In this document: positions 15,037 through 24,600 of the stretch, one piece after another
How the letters are laid out: every line of letters begins with the position of its first letter
Position numbering within the stretch: the first letter of the stretch is position 1
From: Paenibacillus sp. ACRRY
GTDB taxonomy: Bacteria > Bacillota > Bacilli > Paenibacillales > Paenibacillaceae
Assembly: GCF_022346995.1 (NCBI RefSeq)
Contig: NZ_JAKRNM010000001.1
Location: 1,860,001 to 1,924,000, forward strand
Length of the DNA stretch: 64,000 bases
Reading direction: 5' to 3'
The notes under the pieces: model-generated
The model's database searches: none
What the model was told of the DNA's origin: nothing
Seen by the model: the letters and a program-made list of their open reading frames with translations, nothing else
Made by a program: the position numbers and the translations under genes

Positions 15037-15414
15037 TCATTTCATCCATTCCAAAAACTCCAGCCGATTGCCAAACGGATCGTTGACATAGAAGCGTTTT
15101 ACGCCTTCATCCGTTCTCGCATCGTCATCCATGATATGAACCTGTTTGCCGCTTAAATGTTCCTTAAGTAAGTCTAAGTTCTGAACGTGAAATGCTGGAT
15201 GAGCTTTTGTAGCGGGTACAAAACCTTTTTGTACTCCAATATGCACCTGATGGGTTCCACATAGGAACCATACGCCACCACGTTTTTTTAAAGCTTCAGG
15301 TTTTGGAATTTCTGTCCATCCCATAAGGTTATGAAAAAATCTCCGTGCTTCCCCTTCACATCCTTCTGGCGCAGCTAGTTGGACATGATCAAGACCATAG
15401 AAGTTATACGTCAT
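15037..15414 (-). CDS. VOC (glyoxalase/bleomycin-resistance fold) metalloprotein
   Basis: Small vicinal-oxygen-chelate fold protein of 125 residues. The expected metal ligands are visible: His10 (GLDHVQLA), His58 (QVHIGVQ) and Glu119 (NRLEFLEW). Such proteins isomerise, lyse or bind small molecules, for example in glyoxalase or fosfomycin-type resistance; the substrate cannot be deduced. AAAGGGG lies upstream of the ATG at 15414. It lies upstream of the beta-propeller gene in the insertion between trmD and rplS and may share a transcript with it. Confidence 0.85.
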   Translation of the reverse strand: MTYNFYGLDHVQLAAPEGCEGEARRFFHNLMGWTEIPKPEALKKRGGVWFLCGTHQVHIGVQKGFVPATKAHPAFHVQNLDLLKEHLSGKQVHIMDDDARTDEGVKRFYVNDPFGNRLEFLEWMK

Positions 15415-15555
15415 TTCAAAACAGCCCCTTTACGTTTCATTTAGTGAAACAATGTTTCATAATTATATTTTATTATAGTCTGTATATTTAATCCATCTTT
15501 TTACAATTTCAACCGTTACAAAATTTGCACATACACTTCCACATCAACAAAAAAA

Positions 15556-15583
15556 GACCACCCCTTTAATCTAACGGGTGGCC
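15556..15583 (-). terminator. Terminator of trmD
   Basis: On the minus strand GGCCACCC pairs with GGGTGGTC and is followed by TTTTTTT. It separates trmD from the inserted genes. Confidence 0.85.
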
Positions 15584-15636
15584 TATATCTTGTATTCATA
15601 GCTACGCTACTTAATATGCGATCTTAAAATTTGTAT

Positions 15637-16410
15637 CTACTCGGAAGTCCGTTCCATCTCAGAACGAAGTTTATCGAGCCATACCCGTTCTTTTTCTGTC
15701 AATTCAGCGGTATCCAGCATATCCGGTCTGCGTTCCAGCGTACGGATCAGAGATTGTTCTCTGCGCCATGCATCAATATTCAGATGATGGCCAGATAACA
15801 ACACATCCGGTACCTTCATGCCTCTGAATTCAGGCGGTCGTGTATAATGCGGATATTCAAGCAGCCCTGTGCTAAACGAATCCGTCACAGCACTTGTCTC
15901 GTTTCCAAGTACACCCGGGATCAGACGAGCAACACTGTCAATGGCAACCATTGCAGGCAGCTCACCTCCGGTTAACACATAATCCCCTATGGATAATTCA
16001 TCGGTGACGAGAAATTCGCGAATACGCTCATCGTAGCCTTCATAATGTCCACAGATAAAAATCAGATGATCTTCTTGTACCAGTTCTTCCGCTTTTTTCT
16101 GTGTAAACGTCTCACCTTGCGGACACATTAGAATGATGCGAGGAGGTTTGGTCGATAACACTGCTGACTCTTCGCTGCGCTTTTCAAGGACATCCTCCAC
16201 AGCAGCAAAGATCGGATCAGGCTTTAATACCATCCCTCCGCCTCCGCCATAAGGTGTATCATCAACCGTATTGTGTTTATTCGTAGCATAGTTCCGGAAG
16301 TTTACTGCATTCAGAGACACGAGCCCCTTCGTCTGGGCTTTGCCAAGAATGCTTGTCCCGAATACACCTTCGAACATTTCTGGAAATAACGTTAGTACAT
16401 CTACTCTCAT
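15637..16410 (-). CDS. trmD: tRNA (guanine-37-N1)-methyltransferase
   Basis: Knotted SPOUT methyltransferase that makes m1G37 in tRNAs reading codons that begin with C or, for some, U/G, preventing +1 frameshifting. The 257-residue protein has the typical [10 protein letters not shown] start, the SAM-binding knot with [11 protein letters not shown] and [16 protein letters not shown], and the C-terminal helical domain for tRNA. Its ATG lies one base after the rimM stop, so the pair is coupled. A strong terminator follows, so rplS is not cotranscribed as it is in B. subtilis. Confidence 0.97.
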   Translation of the reverse strand: MRVDVLTLFPEMFEGVFGTSILGKAQTKGLVSLNAVNFRNYATNKHNTVDDTPYGGGGGMVLKPDPIFAAVEDVLEKRSEESAVLSTKPPRIILMCPQGETFTQKKAEELVQEDHLIFICGHYEGYDERIREFLVTDELSIGDYVLTGGELPAMVAIDSVARLIPGVLGNETSAVTDSFSTGLLEYPHYTRPPEFRGMKVPDVLLSGHHLNIDAWRREQSLIRTLERRPDMLDTAELTEKERVWLDKLRSEMERTSE

Positions 16411-16411
16411 G

Positions 16412-16924
16412 TTAAAGCAATCCTTCCATCAGATGAACCTTAACCAGTTTCTCATTCACATCGACATCAAGCACCACATCGTCAATAACGGGTAACAGGA
16501 TTTCCTTGCCTGCCGCCGTTTTAACAACCCATACGTCGTTGGCTCCAGGCGTCAGAATTTCGGAGATTGTCCCAAGGTTCTCCCCTTCCTCTGTCACAAC
16601 AGTACATCCAACGATTTGGTGGAAGTAATACTCATTTTCCTCCAGCTCAGCCAAGTTCTCTTTGGAGACTTTGGCAATGCCGCCTTTGAACTTTTCCACT
16701 TCATTAATGTTTCCGTACTCCTTCAATCGAACGATATACATATTTTTATGCAATCGCGCCGATTCCACATGAACCAGTATAGGGTGGTTATCGGATGTAA
16801 ACAAATACAGCTCCGCATTTTTCGCAAAACGCACTTCCGGGAAATCGGTTAAAGGCATGATTTTCAACTCACCACGAATTCCGTGTGTATTGACGATTTT
16901 ACCTACATTCATAAACTCTGCCAT
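16412..16924 (-). CDS. rimM: Ribosome maturation factor RimM
   Basis: Assembly factor for the 30S head that binds S19 through its C-terminal PRC-barrel. The 170-residue protein shows the N-terminal barrel ([19 protein letters not shown]) and the PRC-barrel segment from [12 protein letters not shown] onward. The ATG at 16924 is chosen because AGGAGG lies five bases upstream; an ATG eight codons earlier has no ribosome site. It pairs with trmD; the terminator between it and khpA suggests a separate promoter in the 270-base spacer, which I cannot identify with confidence. Confidence 0.95.
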   Translation of the reverse strand: MAEFMNVGKIVNTHGIRGELKIMPLTDFPEVRFAKNAELYLFTSDNHPILVHVESARLHKNMYIVRLKEYGNINEVEKFKGGIAKVSKENLAELEENEYYFHQIVGCTVVTEEGENLGTISEILTPGANDVWVVKTAAGKEILLPVIDDVVLDVDVNEKLVKVHLMEGLL

Positions 16925-17158
16925 ACGTTCCTCCTGCATTTCATTCAATATTATTCATAGTGATGATGTTCCTACGGACGTTCCGGTTACAGATCGTTTA
17001 TCCGATCGCTGTTATCCTCTTATTCAAAGGTTAAAATTCAGTGATAAAGGTAAGCGCGTGCACTTTTTCAAAATTAATTCCGTTTCCTTCACCAATTCCG
17101 AAGCTATTCACATTTGACGAGCCAGTCAATCCGATTATTTAAGTTTCAGCATGCACGA

Positions 17159-17191
17159 AAAGGGGCTAGGACATGCATCCTAACCCCCTTT
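17159..17191 (-). terminator. Terminator between khpA and rimM
   Basis: On the minus strand AAAGGGGGTTAGGA pairs with TCCTAGCCCCTTT (one mismatch) and ends in TTTTC. It ends or attenuates the ffh-rpsP-khpA transcript. The spacer to rimM, where B. subtilis has ylqD, holds no gene. Confidence 0.75.
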
Positions 17192-17200
17192 CGTATATCT

Positions 17201-17431
17201 TTAAGATATGATATCGACGGTAACCCGTTTATCCATCTTAACTGCTGCTGATGTGACGACCGTACGAAGAGATTTTGCGATTCGCCCTTGTTTACCAATA
17301 ACCTTCCCGACATCGTCAGGATGAACAGTTAACTCGTAAACGACAAGCCGGTCTTTCTCAACCGTCCGAACCGCCACATCTTCCGGATGATCGACCAAAG
17401 CCTTAGCAATTATGCTTACTAATTCTTCCAT
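17201..17431 (-). CDS. khpA: KH-domain RNA-binding protein KhpA (YlqC)
   Basis: Small single-KH protein that in Gram-positives partners KhpB and binds many RNAs, with effects on cell division. The 76-residue protein has the KH signature VGKVIGKQGRIAKSLR (residues 41-56), including the GxxG loop. Its place directly after rpsP is conserved across Bacillales. GAGGGTCATC precedes the ATG at 17431. Confidence 0.93.
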   Translation of the reverse strand: MEELVSIIAKALVDHPEDVAVRTVEKDRLVVYELTVHPDDVGKVIGKQGRIAKSLRTVVTSAAVKMDKRVTVDIIS

Positions 17432-17454
17432 AGATGACCCTCCGAATCAGCACC

Positions 17455-17727
17455 TTATTTAGTCAATTTAGACTCGTGGAACTTCTTCATCACGCCCGCT
17501 TTGCTCAGCAAGTTGCGGACAGTGTCGGATGCTTGCGCACCGTTTTGAAGCCATTGCAATGCTTTATCTTCATCGATCTTAACAACAGCCGGTTGTTCAA
17601 CCGGGTTGTAGTAACCGATCTCCTCGATAAAACGACCGTCACGTGGGGAACGGGAATCCGATACCACTACGCGGTAGAAAGGAGCTTTGTGAGCACCCAT
17701 ACGTTTCAGACGAATACGAACTGCCAT
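17455..17727 (-). CDS. rpsP: 30S ribosomal protein S16
   Basis: Small-subunit ribosomal protein S16, needed for 30S assembly. The 90-residue protein starts [19 protein letters not shown] and ends with the alpha-helical region common in Firmicutes. The ATG at 17727 is set by AAGGAGGTGA eight bases upstream; in-frame sequence before it is spacer. It is cotranscribed with ffh upstream and khpA downstream. Confidence 0.98.
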   Translation of the reverse strand: MAVRIRLKRMGAHKAPFYRVVVSDSRSPRDGRFIEEIGYYNPVEQPAVVKIDEDKALQWLQNGAQASDTVRNLLSKAGVMKKFHESKLTK

Positions 17728-17781
17728 TTGAAAATTCACCTCCTTCAATGAAATCTGTATATTCCTCAGCAACCCTTGTAA

Positions 17782-19158
17782 TCAACGGAAAGGAAACTTC
17801 ATCCCTTTGCCAAGACCCTTCAGCTGCTTCATTGCCTTGTTCTTGCCGCCTTTAGGTCCCATCATATCCGAGAACTGTTTCATCATGCGGCGCATTTCAT
17901 CAAACTGCTTGATTAGGCGATTAACCTCAGCCAGAGATGTACCACTACCTGTAGCAATACGTTTCCGGCGACTATGATTGATCATGTCGGGGTTGCGCTT
18001 CTCCTCGGTAGTCATGGAGTACACAATCGCTTCAATCCGGCCCATTTGCTTGTCGTCCACTTTCAGATCCTTGGCTTGCTTCATCTTGCCCATGCCGGGA
18101 ATCATATCCATGATCTGATCGATAGGTCCCAGCTTCTTCACCTGATCCATTTGCTCCAGGAAATCCTCGAACGTAAATTCTGCATTACGCATTTTCCGTT
18201 CCATTTCCTTGGCTTTTTCGGTATCAATGTTGGATTGTGCTTTCTCAATCAGGGAAAGCATATCCCCCATGCCGAGGATCCGTGAAGCCATCCGTTCTGG
18301 ATGGAAAGGTTCAAGAGCATCAAGCTTCTCGCCGAGTGATGCAAACTTGATCGGACAGCCGGTTACTGCTTTTACCGAAAGGGCAGCACCACCGCGCGTA
18401 TCACCGTCCAGTTTGGTCAGAACGACCCCGGTCAAGTCAAGCTGCTGGTTAAAGTGTTCCGCCACATTAACAGCATCCTGACCAGTCATGCTATCGACCA
18501 CAAGCAGGACTTCGTCCGGATTCACTACGCTGTGAATCTGGCGCAGCTCCTCCATCAGTTCCTCATCTACGTGCAAACGTCCCGCGGTATCGATAATGAC
18601 ATAGTCATTACCGTTATCCTTAGCATGCTGCAGACCCTGACGTGCGATCTCCACCGGGCTTGTCTGATCTCCGAGTGTAAACACCGGAGCCTTGATCTGC
18701 TCACCCAGTACTTGCAATTGCTTGATCGCTGCAGGACGATAAATATCCCCCGCGACCAGCAATGGTCGGCTGTTTTGCTTTTGCAGCATTTTAGCCAATT
18801 TACCGGATGTCGTCGTCTTACCAGCACCCTGCAAACCTACCATCATCAGCACCGTAGGCGGCTTGTTCGCTTTAGCCAGTTTCGACTGGCTTCCACCCAT
18901 CAAGTCCGTCAGTTCCTTGTTAACGATGTCGATAATTACCATGCCTGGTGTGAAGCTTTCCATGACTTCCTTGCCGACAGCTTTCTCTTTCACCTTGGCG
19001 ATGAATTCCTTGACCACTTTGAAGTTTACATCCGCTTCGAGCAATGCCAGACGTACTTCACGCATAGCTTCGGCAACATCTTCATCCGACACCTTGCCTT
19101 TGCCGCGCAGCTTGCTGAACACATTCTGCAATCGGGTCGTTAATCCTTCAAATGCCAT
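17782..19158 (-). CDS. ffh: Signal recognition particle GTPase Ffh
   Basis: Protein part of the signal recognition particle: it binds 4.5S/scRNA and signal peptides and docks on FtsY for cotranslational targeting. The 458-residue protein has the N domain, the G domain with GLQGAGKTTTSGKLA near 108, DTAGRLHVD near 191 and TKLDGDTRGG near 247, and the methionine-rich M domain (from about 325) with MIPGMGKMKQ and the SGTSLAEVNRLIKQF RNA-binding helix. It lies downstream of ylxM, as in B. subtilis. Confidence 0.98.
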   Translation of the reverse strand: MAFEGLTTRLQNVFSKLRGKGKVSDEDVAEAMREVRLALLEADVNFKVVKEFIAKVKEKAVGKEVMESFTPGMVIIDIVNKELTDLMGGSQSKLAKANKPPTVLMMVGLQGAGKTTTSGKLAKMLQKQNSRPLLVAGDIYRPAAIKQLQVLGEQIKAPVFTLGDQTSPVEIARQGLQHAKDNGNDYVIIDTAGRLHVDEELMEELRQIHSVVNPDEVLLVVDSMTGQDAVNVAEHFNQQLDLTGVVLTKLDGDTRGGAALSVKAVTGCPIKFASLGEKLDALEPFHPERMASRILGMGDMLSLIEKAQSNIDTEKAKEMERKMRNAEFTFEDFLEQMDQVKKLGPIDQIMDMIPGMGKMKQAKDLKVDDKQMGRIEAIVYSMTTEEKRNPDMINHSRRKRIATGSGTSLAEVNRLIKQFDEMRRMMKQFSDMMGPKGGKNKAMKQLKGLGKGMKFPFR

Positions 19159-19218
19159 GATCCCACCTCCTTAAGCTGTAATACTGTTTTTAGAACCGAT
19201 ACGTTCCGTCCCATTTCC

Positions 19219-19569
19219 TCATTCCCGGAGCTGGTGAACAATATCGTTTATTTGTTTGTTGTTATCAATGGAGACACCTGCGCGTTCCAGTGCATTTTGC
19301 AAATCTTCAAGATTGCGGCTGCGTCGTTCGTGCTTCTCTAGCAAGCCAAGCTTGCTTTCGTAATTTTCCAGCACCTGTTCAGCACGCTTGATATGCTCAT
19401 ATACCGCCTGGCGGCTGATCTCGAACTCGGCAGCAATTTCACCAAGCGAGAAATCATCATGAAAGTAATATTTCAGAAATGTTTGCTGTTTCTCAGTAAG
19501 CAAACGTTCATAAAAAGCAAACAGCAAGTTAATCCGGTTTGTCTTCTCAAGCCGGTTTTCTTGACTCAT
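19219..19569 (-). CDS. ylxM: YlxM-family helix-turn-helix protein
   Basis: UPF0122 protein of 116 residues with a sigma-70 region-4-like helix-turn-helix (QQTFLKYYFHDDFSLGEIAAEFEISRQAVYEHIKRAEQ, residues about 23-57; only the pattern is shown by parts). Its gene is almost always next to ffh, and in streptococci YlxM binds SRP components and modulates the pathway. The ATG at 19569 begins MSQENRLEKTN. It is the first gene of the ylxM-ffh-rpsP-khpA unit here. Confidence 0.93.
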   Translation of the reverse strand: MSQENRLEKTNRINLLFAFYERLLTEKQQTFLKYYFHDDFSLGEIAAEFEISRQAVYEHIKRAEQVLENYESKLGLLEKHERRSRNLEDLQNALERAGVSIDNNKQINDIVHQLRE

Positions 19570-19750
19570 ATCGGGGCACTCCCTTCGTCAAGGAAAAACA
19601 CTTTACACTCTTGCAACGTTCCTAATAATACCGAAAACAAATCAGGATGTCAAGCAAAAATACTTGTCACGAAAAAAACATCTATTTGAAGCACCCAAAA
19701 CATTGATTTGTAGCTGTTTTTCTTCATATCCAACACCTCCAAAACGAACA

Positions 19751-19790
19751 AAAAACGAATACGTCTTCGTTAAGAAGTCGATTCGTTTTT
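19751..19790 (-). terminator. Terminator of the hemolysin III-like gene
   Basis: Perfect 10-base arms AAAAACGAAT/ATTCGTTTTT with inner CTTC/GAAG pairing; the run of T appears on both strands. Confidence 0.7.
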
Positions 19791-19796
19791 ACGTTC

Positions 19797-20444
19797 CTAT
19801 CTGAGAGGCGTAAGGTACAACAGAACAGCAAAGAAATGAAGAACACTGCCAGCGAGCACAAATAAATGCCAGATCGCATGATGGTATGGAAAGCCACGCC
19901 ATACATAAAAAAGTGTCCCAAGTGTATACATCAGCCCACCTGCTACCAAGAGGACTATTCCCCCGGAAGGGATCGCCGCAACGAGCGGTTGCCAGGCAAT
20001 GACGATAAGCCAGCCCATGGCAATGTAGAAAATCGTGGACATAAACAGGAACTTTTTCGTGAAGAAGGCTTTGAAAATTACTCCCGCCAGGGCAATGCCC
20101 CAGATGACTCCGAACAGACTCCATCCAAGCGTGCCGCGAACAGCTACAAACAGGAATGGCGTGTACGTACCTGCAATAAACAAATAGATCGAGGAATGGT
20201 CAAAAAACTCGAACAGATCCTTGGCCTTGCCTTCTTTCAGTGCATGGACCATTGTCGAATTTGTATAAAGAAGCAGCATCGTGATCCCGTAGATCGTGAA
20301 ACTGACTACATGCCAGACCGTACCTTTCATACTCGAAAAAACAATTAACAGCACCAGTGCTGCTACACTGAGCGCAGCGCCGATTCCATGAGTCACTGCA
20401 TTAGCGACTTCTTCACGGCGGGTATAGGTATAGGTATTGGCCAT
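19797..20444 (-). CDS. Hemolysin III / PAQR-family membrane protein
   Basis: Seven-helix membrane protein of the PAQR (progestin and adipoQ receptor, hemolysin III, YqfA) family. The 215-residue protein has the conserved EEVANAVTHGIGA start, the FFDHSSIYLFIAGTYTPF motif (helix 3, with His and Ser expected to hold a zinc ion) and HHAIWHLFVLAGSVLHF near the end. Function in bacteria is uncertain; hydrolase or membrane-energetics roles have been suggested. The ATG at 20444 follows AAAGGA and gives MANTYTYTRREE. It interrupts the usual ftsY-ylxM adjacency. Confidence 0.9.
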   Translation of the reverse strand: MANTYTYTRREEVANAVTHGIGAALSVAALVLLIVFSSMKGTVWHVVSFTIYGITMLLLYTNSTMVHALKEGKAKDLFEFFDHSSIYLFIAGTYTPFLFVAVRGTLGWSLFGVIWGIALAGVIFKAFFTKKFLFMSTIFYIAMGWLIVIAWQPLVAAIPSGGIVLLVAGGLMYTLGTLFYVWRGFPYHHAIWHLFVLAGSVLHFFAVLLYLTPLR

Positions 20445-20566
20445 ATCAACCGTCCTTTCTAACCCTTTAAGATGTCTACATTTTTCCATTATACACCTAT
20501 TGCCGGTGACTTAACATGTATGTACACGCTCATCAACGGCAATAGGGTTTATCATTTTATCAATTT

Positions 20567-21580
20567 TTAGGTATTGGCTTCTTCTTCCTCTGAGACTTGA
20601 GCTGGCTGCTCCTGAATTAATCCGGCAAACAAGGCATGTACAAATTGCTCGGAATCGAATGGCTGCAGATCGTCAATTTTCTCACCAAGACCTACCATCT
20701 TCACTGGCAGATCGAGTTCCTGACGAATGGCAACGACGATACCACCTTTCGCCGTACCATCCAGCTTCGTCAGCACGAGTCCAGTCACGCCGCTCTTCTC
20801 CCCAAACAGTTTGGCCTGATTCAATGCATTTTGTCCAGTTGTCGCGTCGAGAACCATCAATACTTCGTGTGGAGCTTCCGGGATTTCACGCTGAATAACA
20901 CGATAGATCTTGTTAAGCTCCTCCATGAGATTGGATTTGTTCTGCAGACGACCTGCCGTATCGCAAAGCAAAACATCTGCGCCACGCTGTTTGGCCGCTT
21001 GCACAGCATCATACATAACCGCAGCCGGATCTGATCCCGCCTGCTGCTTGATGACTTCAACGCCGGCACGCTGTCCCCATACCTCAAGCTGCTCAATTGC
21101 ACCGGCACGGAACGTATCACCAGCAGCCATAATGACTTTTTTGCCCTGCTGTTTAAAACGATGGGCCAGCTTGCCGATCGTTGTTGTTTTACCTACGCCG
21201 TTGACACCGACAAACAGAATAACGGTAATGCCGTCCGGATTCATCTTCAGTTCGTTATTTTGCTCACCGCGCAGCAGGTCTGTCAATTTCTCGGACAATA
21301 CAGGCTGCAATTCAGCCGCGTCTTCGATCTTGCGTTTTTTGACCTCAACACGCAGGTCTTCAATCAGGTTCATAACGGTATTGACCCCAACGTCCGCTCC
21401 AATCAGGATCTCTTCCAGTTCCTCATAGAATTCCTCATCGATCTTTTTGCGGCGAATAACGAGATCGGATACTTTCTCCACAAGCCCTTTACGAGTCTTC
21501 TCCAGTCCATCCTTGAACTGTTTTGTTACCGACTCCGTTTTGCTTGCAATGCTGTCTCTCAGCTTTTTAAAGAAACTCAT
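20567..21580 (-). CDS. ftsY: Signal recognition particle receptor FtsY
   Basis: SRP receptor GTPase at the cytosolic face of the membrane; it forms a twin GTPase complex with Ffh to deliver nascent chains to SecYEG. The 337-residue protein has a short N-terminal amphipathic region, the N domain, then G motifs GVNGVGKTTTIGKLA near 125, DTAGRLQNK near 210 and TKLDGTAKGG near 273. The acidic A domain of proteobacterial FtsY is missing, as usual in Firmicutes. It follows smc after 74 bases. Confidence 0.97.
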   Translation of the reverse strand: MSFFKKLRDSIASKTESVTKQFKDGLEKTRKGLVEKVSDLVIRRKKIDEEFYEELEEILIGADVGVNTVMNLIEDLRVEVKKRKIEDAAELQPVLSEKLTDLLRGEQNNELKMNPDGITVILFVGVNGVGKTTTIGKLAHRFKQQGKKVIMAAGDTFRAGAIEQLEVWGQRAGVEVIKQQAGSDPAAVMYDAVQAAKQRGADVLLCDTAGRLQNKSNLMEELNKIYRVIQREIPEAPHEVLMVLDATTGQNALNQAKLFGEKSGVTGLVLTKLDGTAKGGIVVAIRQELDLPVKMVGLGEKIDDLQPFDSEQFVHALFAGLIQEQPAQVSEEEEANT

Positions 21581-21654
21581 AAAGCCCCTCCATAGTGTAC
21601 GTAATCTTAGTGCTGTTTATTTAATTAACAAGTTCCTGATGCATATTGAATTCT

Positions 21655-24600
21655 TTAAGCACTGGCTATTTCGGCTTCCTCATCTTCCAGTCTAACCGAA
21701 ACGAGCTTCGATACTCCGCCCTCTTCCATGGTGACACCATATAGTACATCTGCTTCTTCCATGGTGCCCTTCCGGTGAGTAACAACGATAAACTGTGTCT
21801 GTTCGGAGAATTCCCGCAAATACTGGGCGAAACGTACCACATTGGCCTCATCCAGCGCTGCCTCGACTTCATCCAGAACACAGAAAGGTACTGGCTTCAC
21901 GTGCAAGATGGCGAATAGCAGTGCCATTGCCGTTAATGCGCGTTCTCCGCCCGATAAGAGCTGCAGGTTTTGAAGTTTTTTGCCTGGTGGCTGGGCAACG
22001 ATATCAATCCCGGTTTCCAATAGCCGTTCCGGGTCCATCAGAACCAGATCTGCTCGCCCACCGCCAAATAGCTTGGTAAATACCGTACCGAACTCACGGC
22101 GGATTGCATCAAACGTTGTCTTGAAACGTTTAGCCATCTCATCTTCCATCTCACGGATGACTTGATACAACGTCGTTTTAGCTTCCACCAGATCATTTTT
22201 CTGCTCATTCAGGAACTCGTAACGTTCATTAACCCGCTGGAATTCCTCAATCGCCCCAAGATTGACTTCTCCCAAGGCTGAGATGCTGCGCTTAAGCTTC
22301 TGTACCTCTGCCTGAGTGCTCTCTACATCTTCCGGTACTGGATATCGCTCTTTCGCGAGCTCATAACCAAGTTCATAGTCGTCCATCAGCTTACGCAGTA
22401 TGTTTTCGAGTTCGACATCAAGCCTGTTTACGGAAATTTCCGTCTGACGCATCTGTTCTTCCACCGCTTTTAACTGTGTACGCTGTTCCTTCGTTTCACT
22501 CTCAGCAAGTTCAAGCTTCTTCGACAGCTCACTTCGTGCAGCACGCTTGAAATCCAGCTGCTCGGAAGCTTCCGTTTTCTTCAACTTGAACTGGTTTAGA
22601 TCTTCAATCTGTTTAACGCTCTCCACCTGCGTTTTCTTCAGGTCTGCTTCCATGGAAGCCTGCAATGTCCGATTCTGACGTAAATCTTTGACCAGCGACT
22701 CGACTTCACGCTCCAATCGGCGCAGCTGCTCTTCATTCGAGAACCGTTCCTGATCCAGTTTACCCTCTCTGACTTTCAGTTCGGTTAACTGGCTCTGCAG
22801 CTCTTCCTTCGCAGACTCATTCGCTTTGCGGGCAAACTCTGCAGCATGAATGGCACGGTGAGTTGCCTTCTCTTCCTCTTCAAGCTGCTCCAGCTTCTGC
22901 ACAGCTGTTTCGCGTGCCGTATCCATCTCTTTGATTTCTTCGGTAAATCCGCTTTTCTCCTGACCAGCAACTGCAACCTGTTCCAAGACGTGACGCAGCT
23001 CGTGCTCGACCTGTTTCATTTCCATGGATGCCTGCTGCTCGGCATTTCTTGTATCATCACCCGACTGACGCAGCTCATCCAGCTTGTCCTGACATTGTTC
23101 CAATTGGGTTTTCACATCATCAACACTGCGGTGCAGCTTCACAATCTGGTTTTCGGTATCCAAAATATCCTGATCCAGTTGATCCAGCTGCCGTTTCCGG
23201 CTGAGAAGACTTACATTTTTCTTGTGCTGGCTTCCCCCTGTCATGGAACCACCCGCATTGACTACATCCCCTTCAAGGGTCACGACGCGGAAACGGTACT
23301 GACAGCGTGCCGCAATTTTATTGGCGTATTCCAGCGTTTCGGCAATAATGACATTCCCGAGCAGGCTTCCAATAATATTCGCATAACGGGAATCGAAGTG
23401 TACAAGATCCGCACCAATTCCCACGAAACCATCCATGCCTTCGATCATGGAACGCTCACTGGAACCAACGGTACGTGGACGAATGACATCAAGCGGCAGG
23501 AACGTGGCCCTACCGAGCTGACGCTGCTTCAGGAACGCGATGGCCTGTCTGGAGACCGACTCGTTCTCCATAACGACATGTTGAAGTGCAGCACCCATTG
23601 CGGTTTCCACAGCCAACTCGATTTTTTCAGGAACCTTAACCAGTTCCGCCACGGCTCCATGTACACCACTAAGAGTACCTTTACGGGAAGCTTTGAGGAC
23701 TTCTTTGACCCCAAGCATAAATCCGTCAAAATCATCCTGCATCTCTTTCATCGTATCTCGGCGGGATACCTGAGCTTCGCGCTTCTGTTCCCATTTCCGA
23801 ACCGTGCTGCGACTCTCTTCCAGCAGCTTCTGCAAAGATTGCAGTCGTTCACTTTCAGTTATATATCCGCCGCGCAAATCGCTAATCTCTTTACCCAATC
23901 GAACCACTTTTTTCTCGATTTCGGCTTTTCGAGCTTCGAGCGTTTCCTTCTGCTCTTCCCATTTGCCAGATTCTTCGGATGCGCGGTTCATTCGACGTTC
24001 AAGCGACTCTTTTTGCTGATCGGCATACCGAATCTCGTTGCGCGTCTGAGCCATCTGGTTCATCAGTTCCAGCAAATTCCCTTTAAGGCTTTCTTCCTGC
24101 TGCTGACTGATTCCACCAGTAACGCCTATGAGCTTCGCCTCTTCTTCAGACAGACGGTTTCTCACTTCAGCCAGTTCCTGCTCCAGCTTGCCAAACTTCT
24201 CGCGTAATGCAAACAGCTCAGCCTCACGTTCCCGATGTCGTTCTTCACTTGCAGCAAGTGTAACCGTAAGCTGCTCATGATTGGTTTGCAGATGACGAGA
24301 ACGTTCTTTGAGCAATTCTCCAAGACCTTCACTTTTCTCCGTGGCCTCACTGAATTGCAGTAAGGCAGATTGAAGCTGTTCCGTCTCCGTTTCCAAAATT
24401 CGCAGTGCATTCCGGTCGCTCTCCAGCTTGGCATCATGTGTGGAAACAATTGCTGCAAGACCGACTTCTTCTTCTTTTAGCGACTGTAACCGTTCATTCG
24501 CCTTGCTCCAGGACGCATGAATCTGCTCAATTTGATATACATACATGGAAATTTCTTTTGATTTGAGCTGTCCACGCAATTCCTTGTAGTGAATCGCTTT

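Noticed and set aside
12674..15414. Genomic island or prophage at the trmD-rplS insertion
   Set aside because: No integrase, tRNA, attachment repeats or strong change in base composition.
22846..24207. Plus-strand open frame of 453 codons inside smc
   Set aside because: It is antisense to the coiled-coil part of smc; composition follows the smc codons, there is no ribosome site and no recognisable domain.
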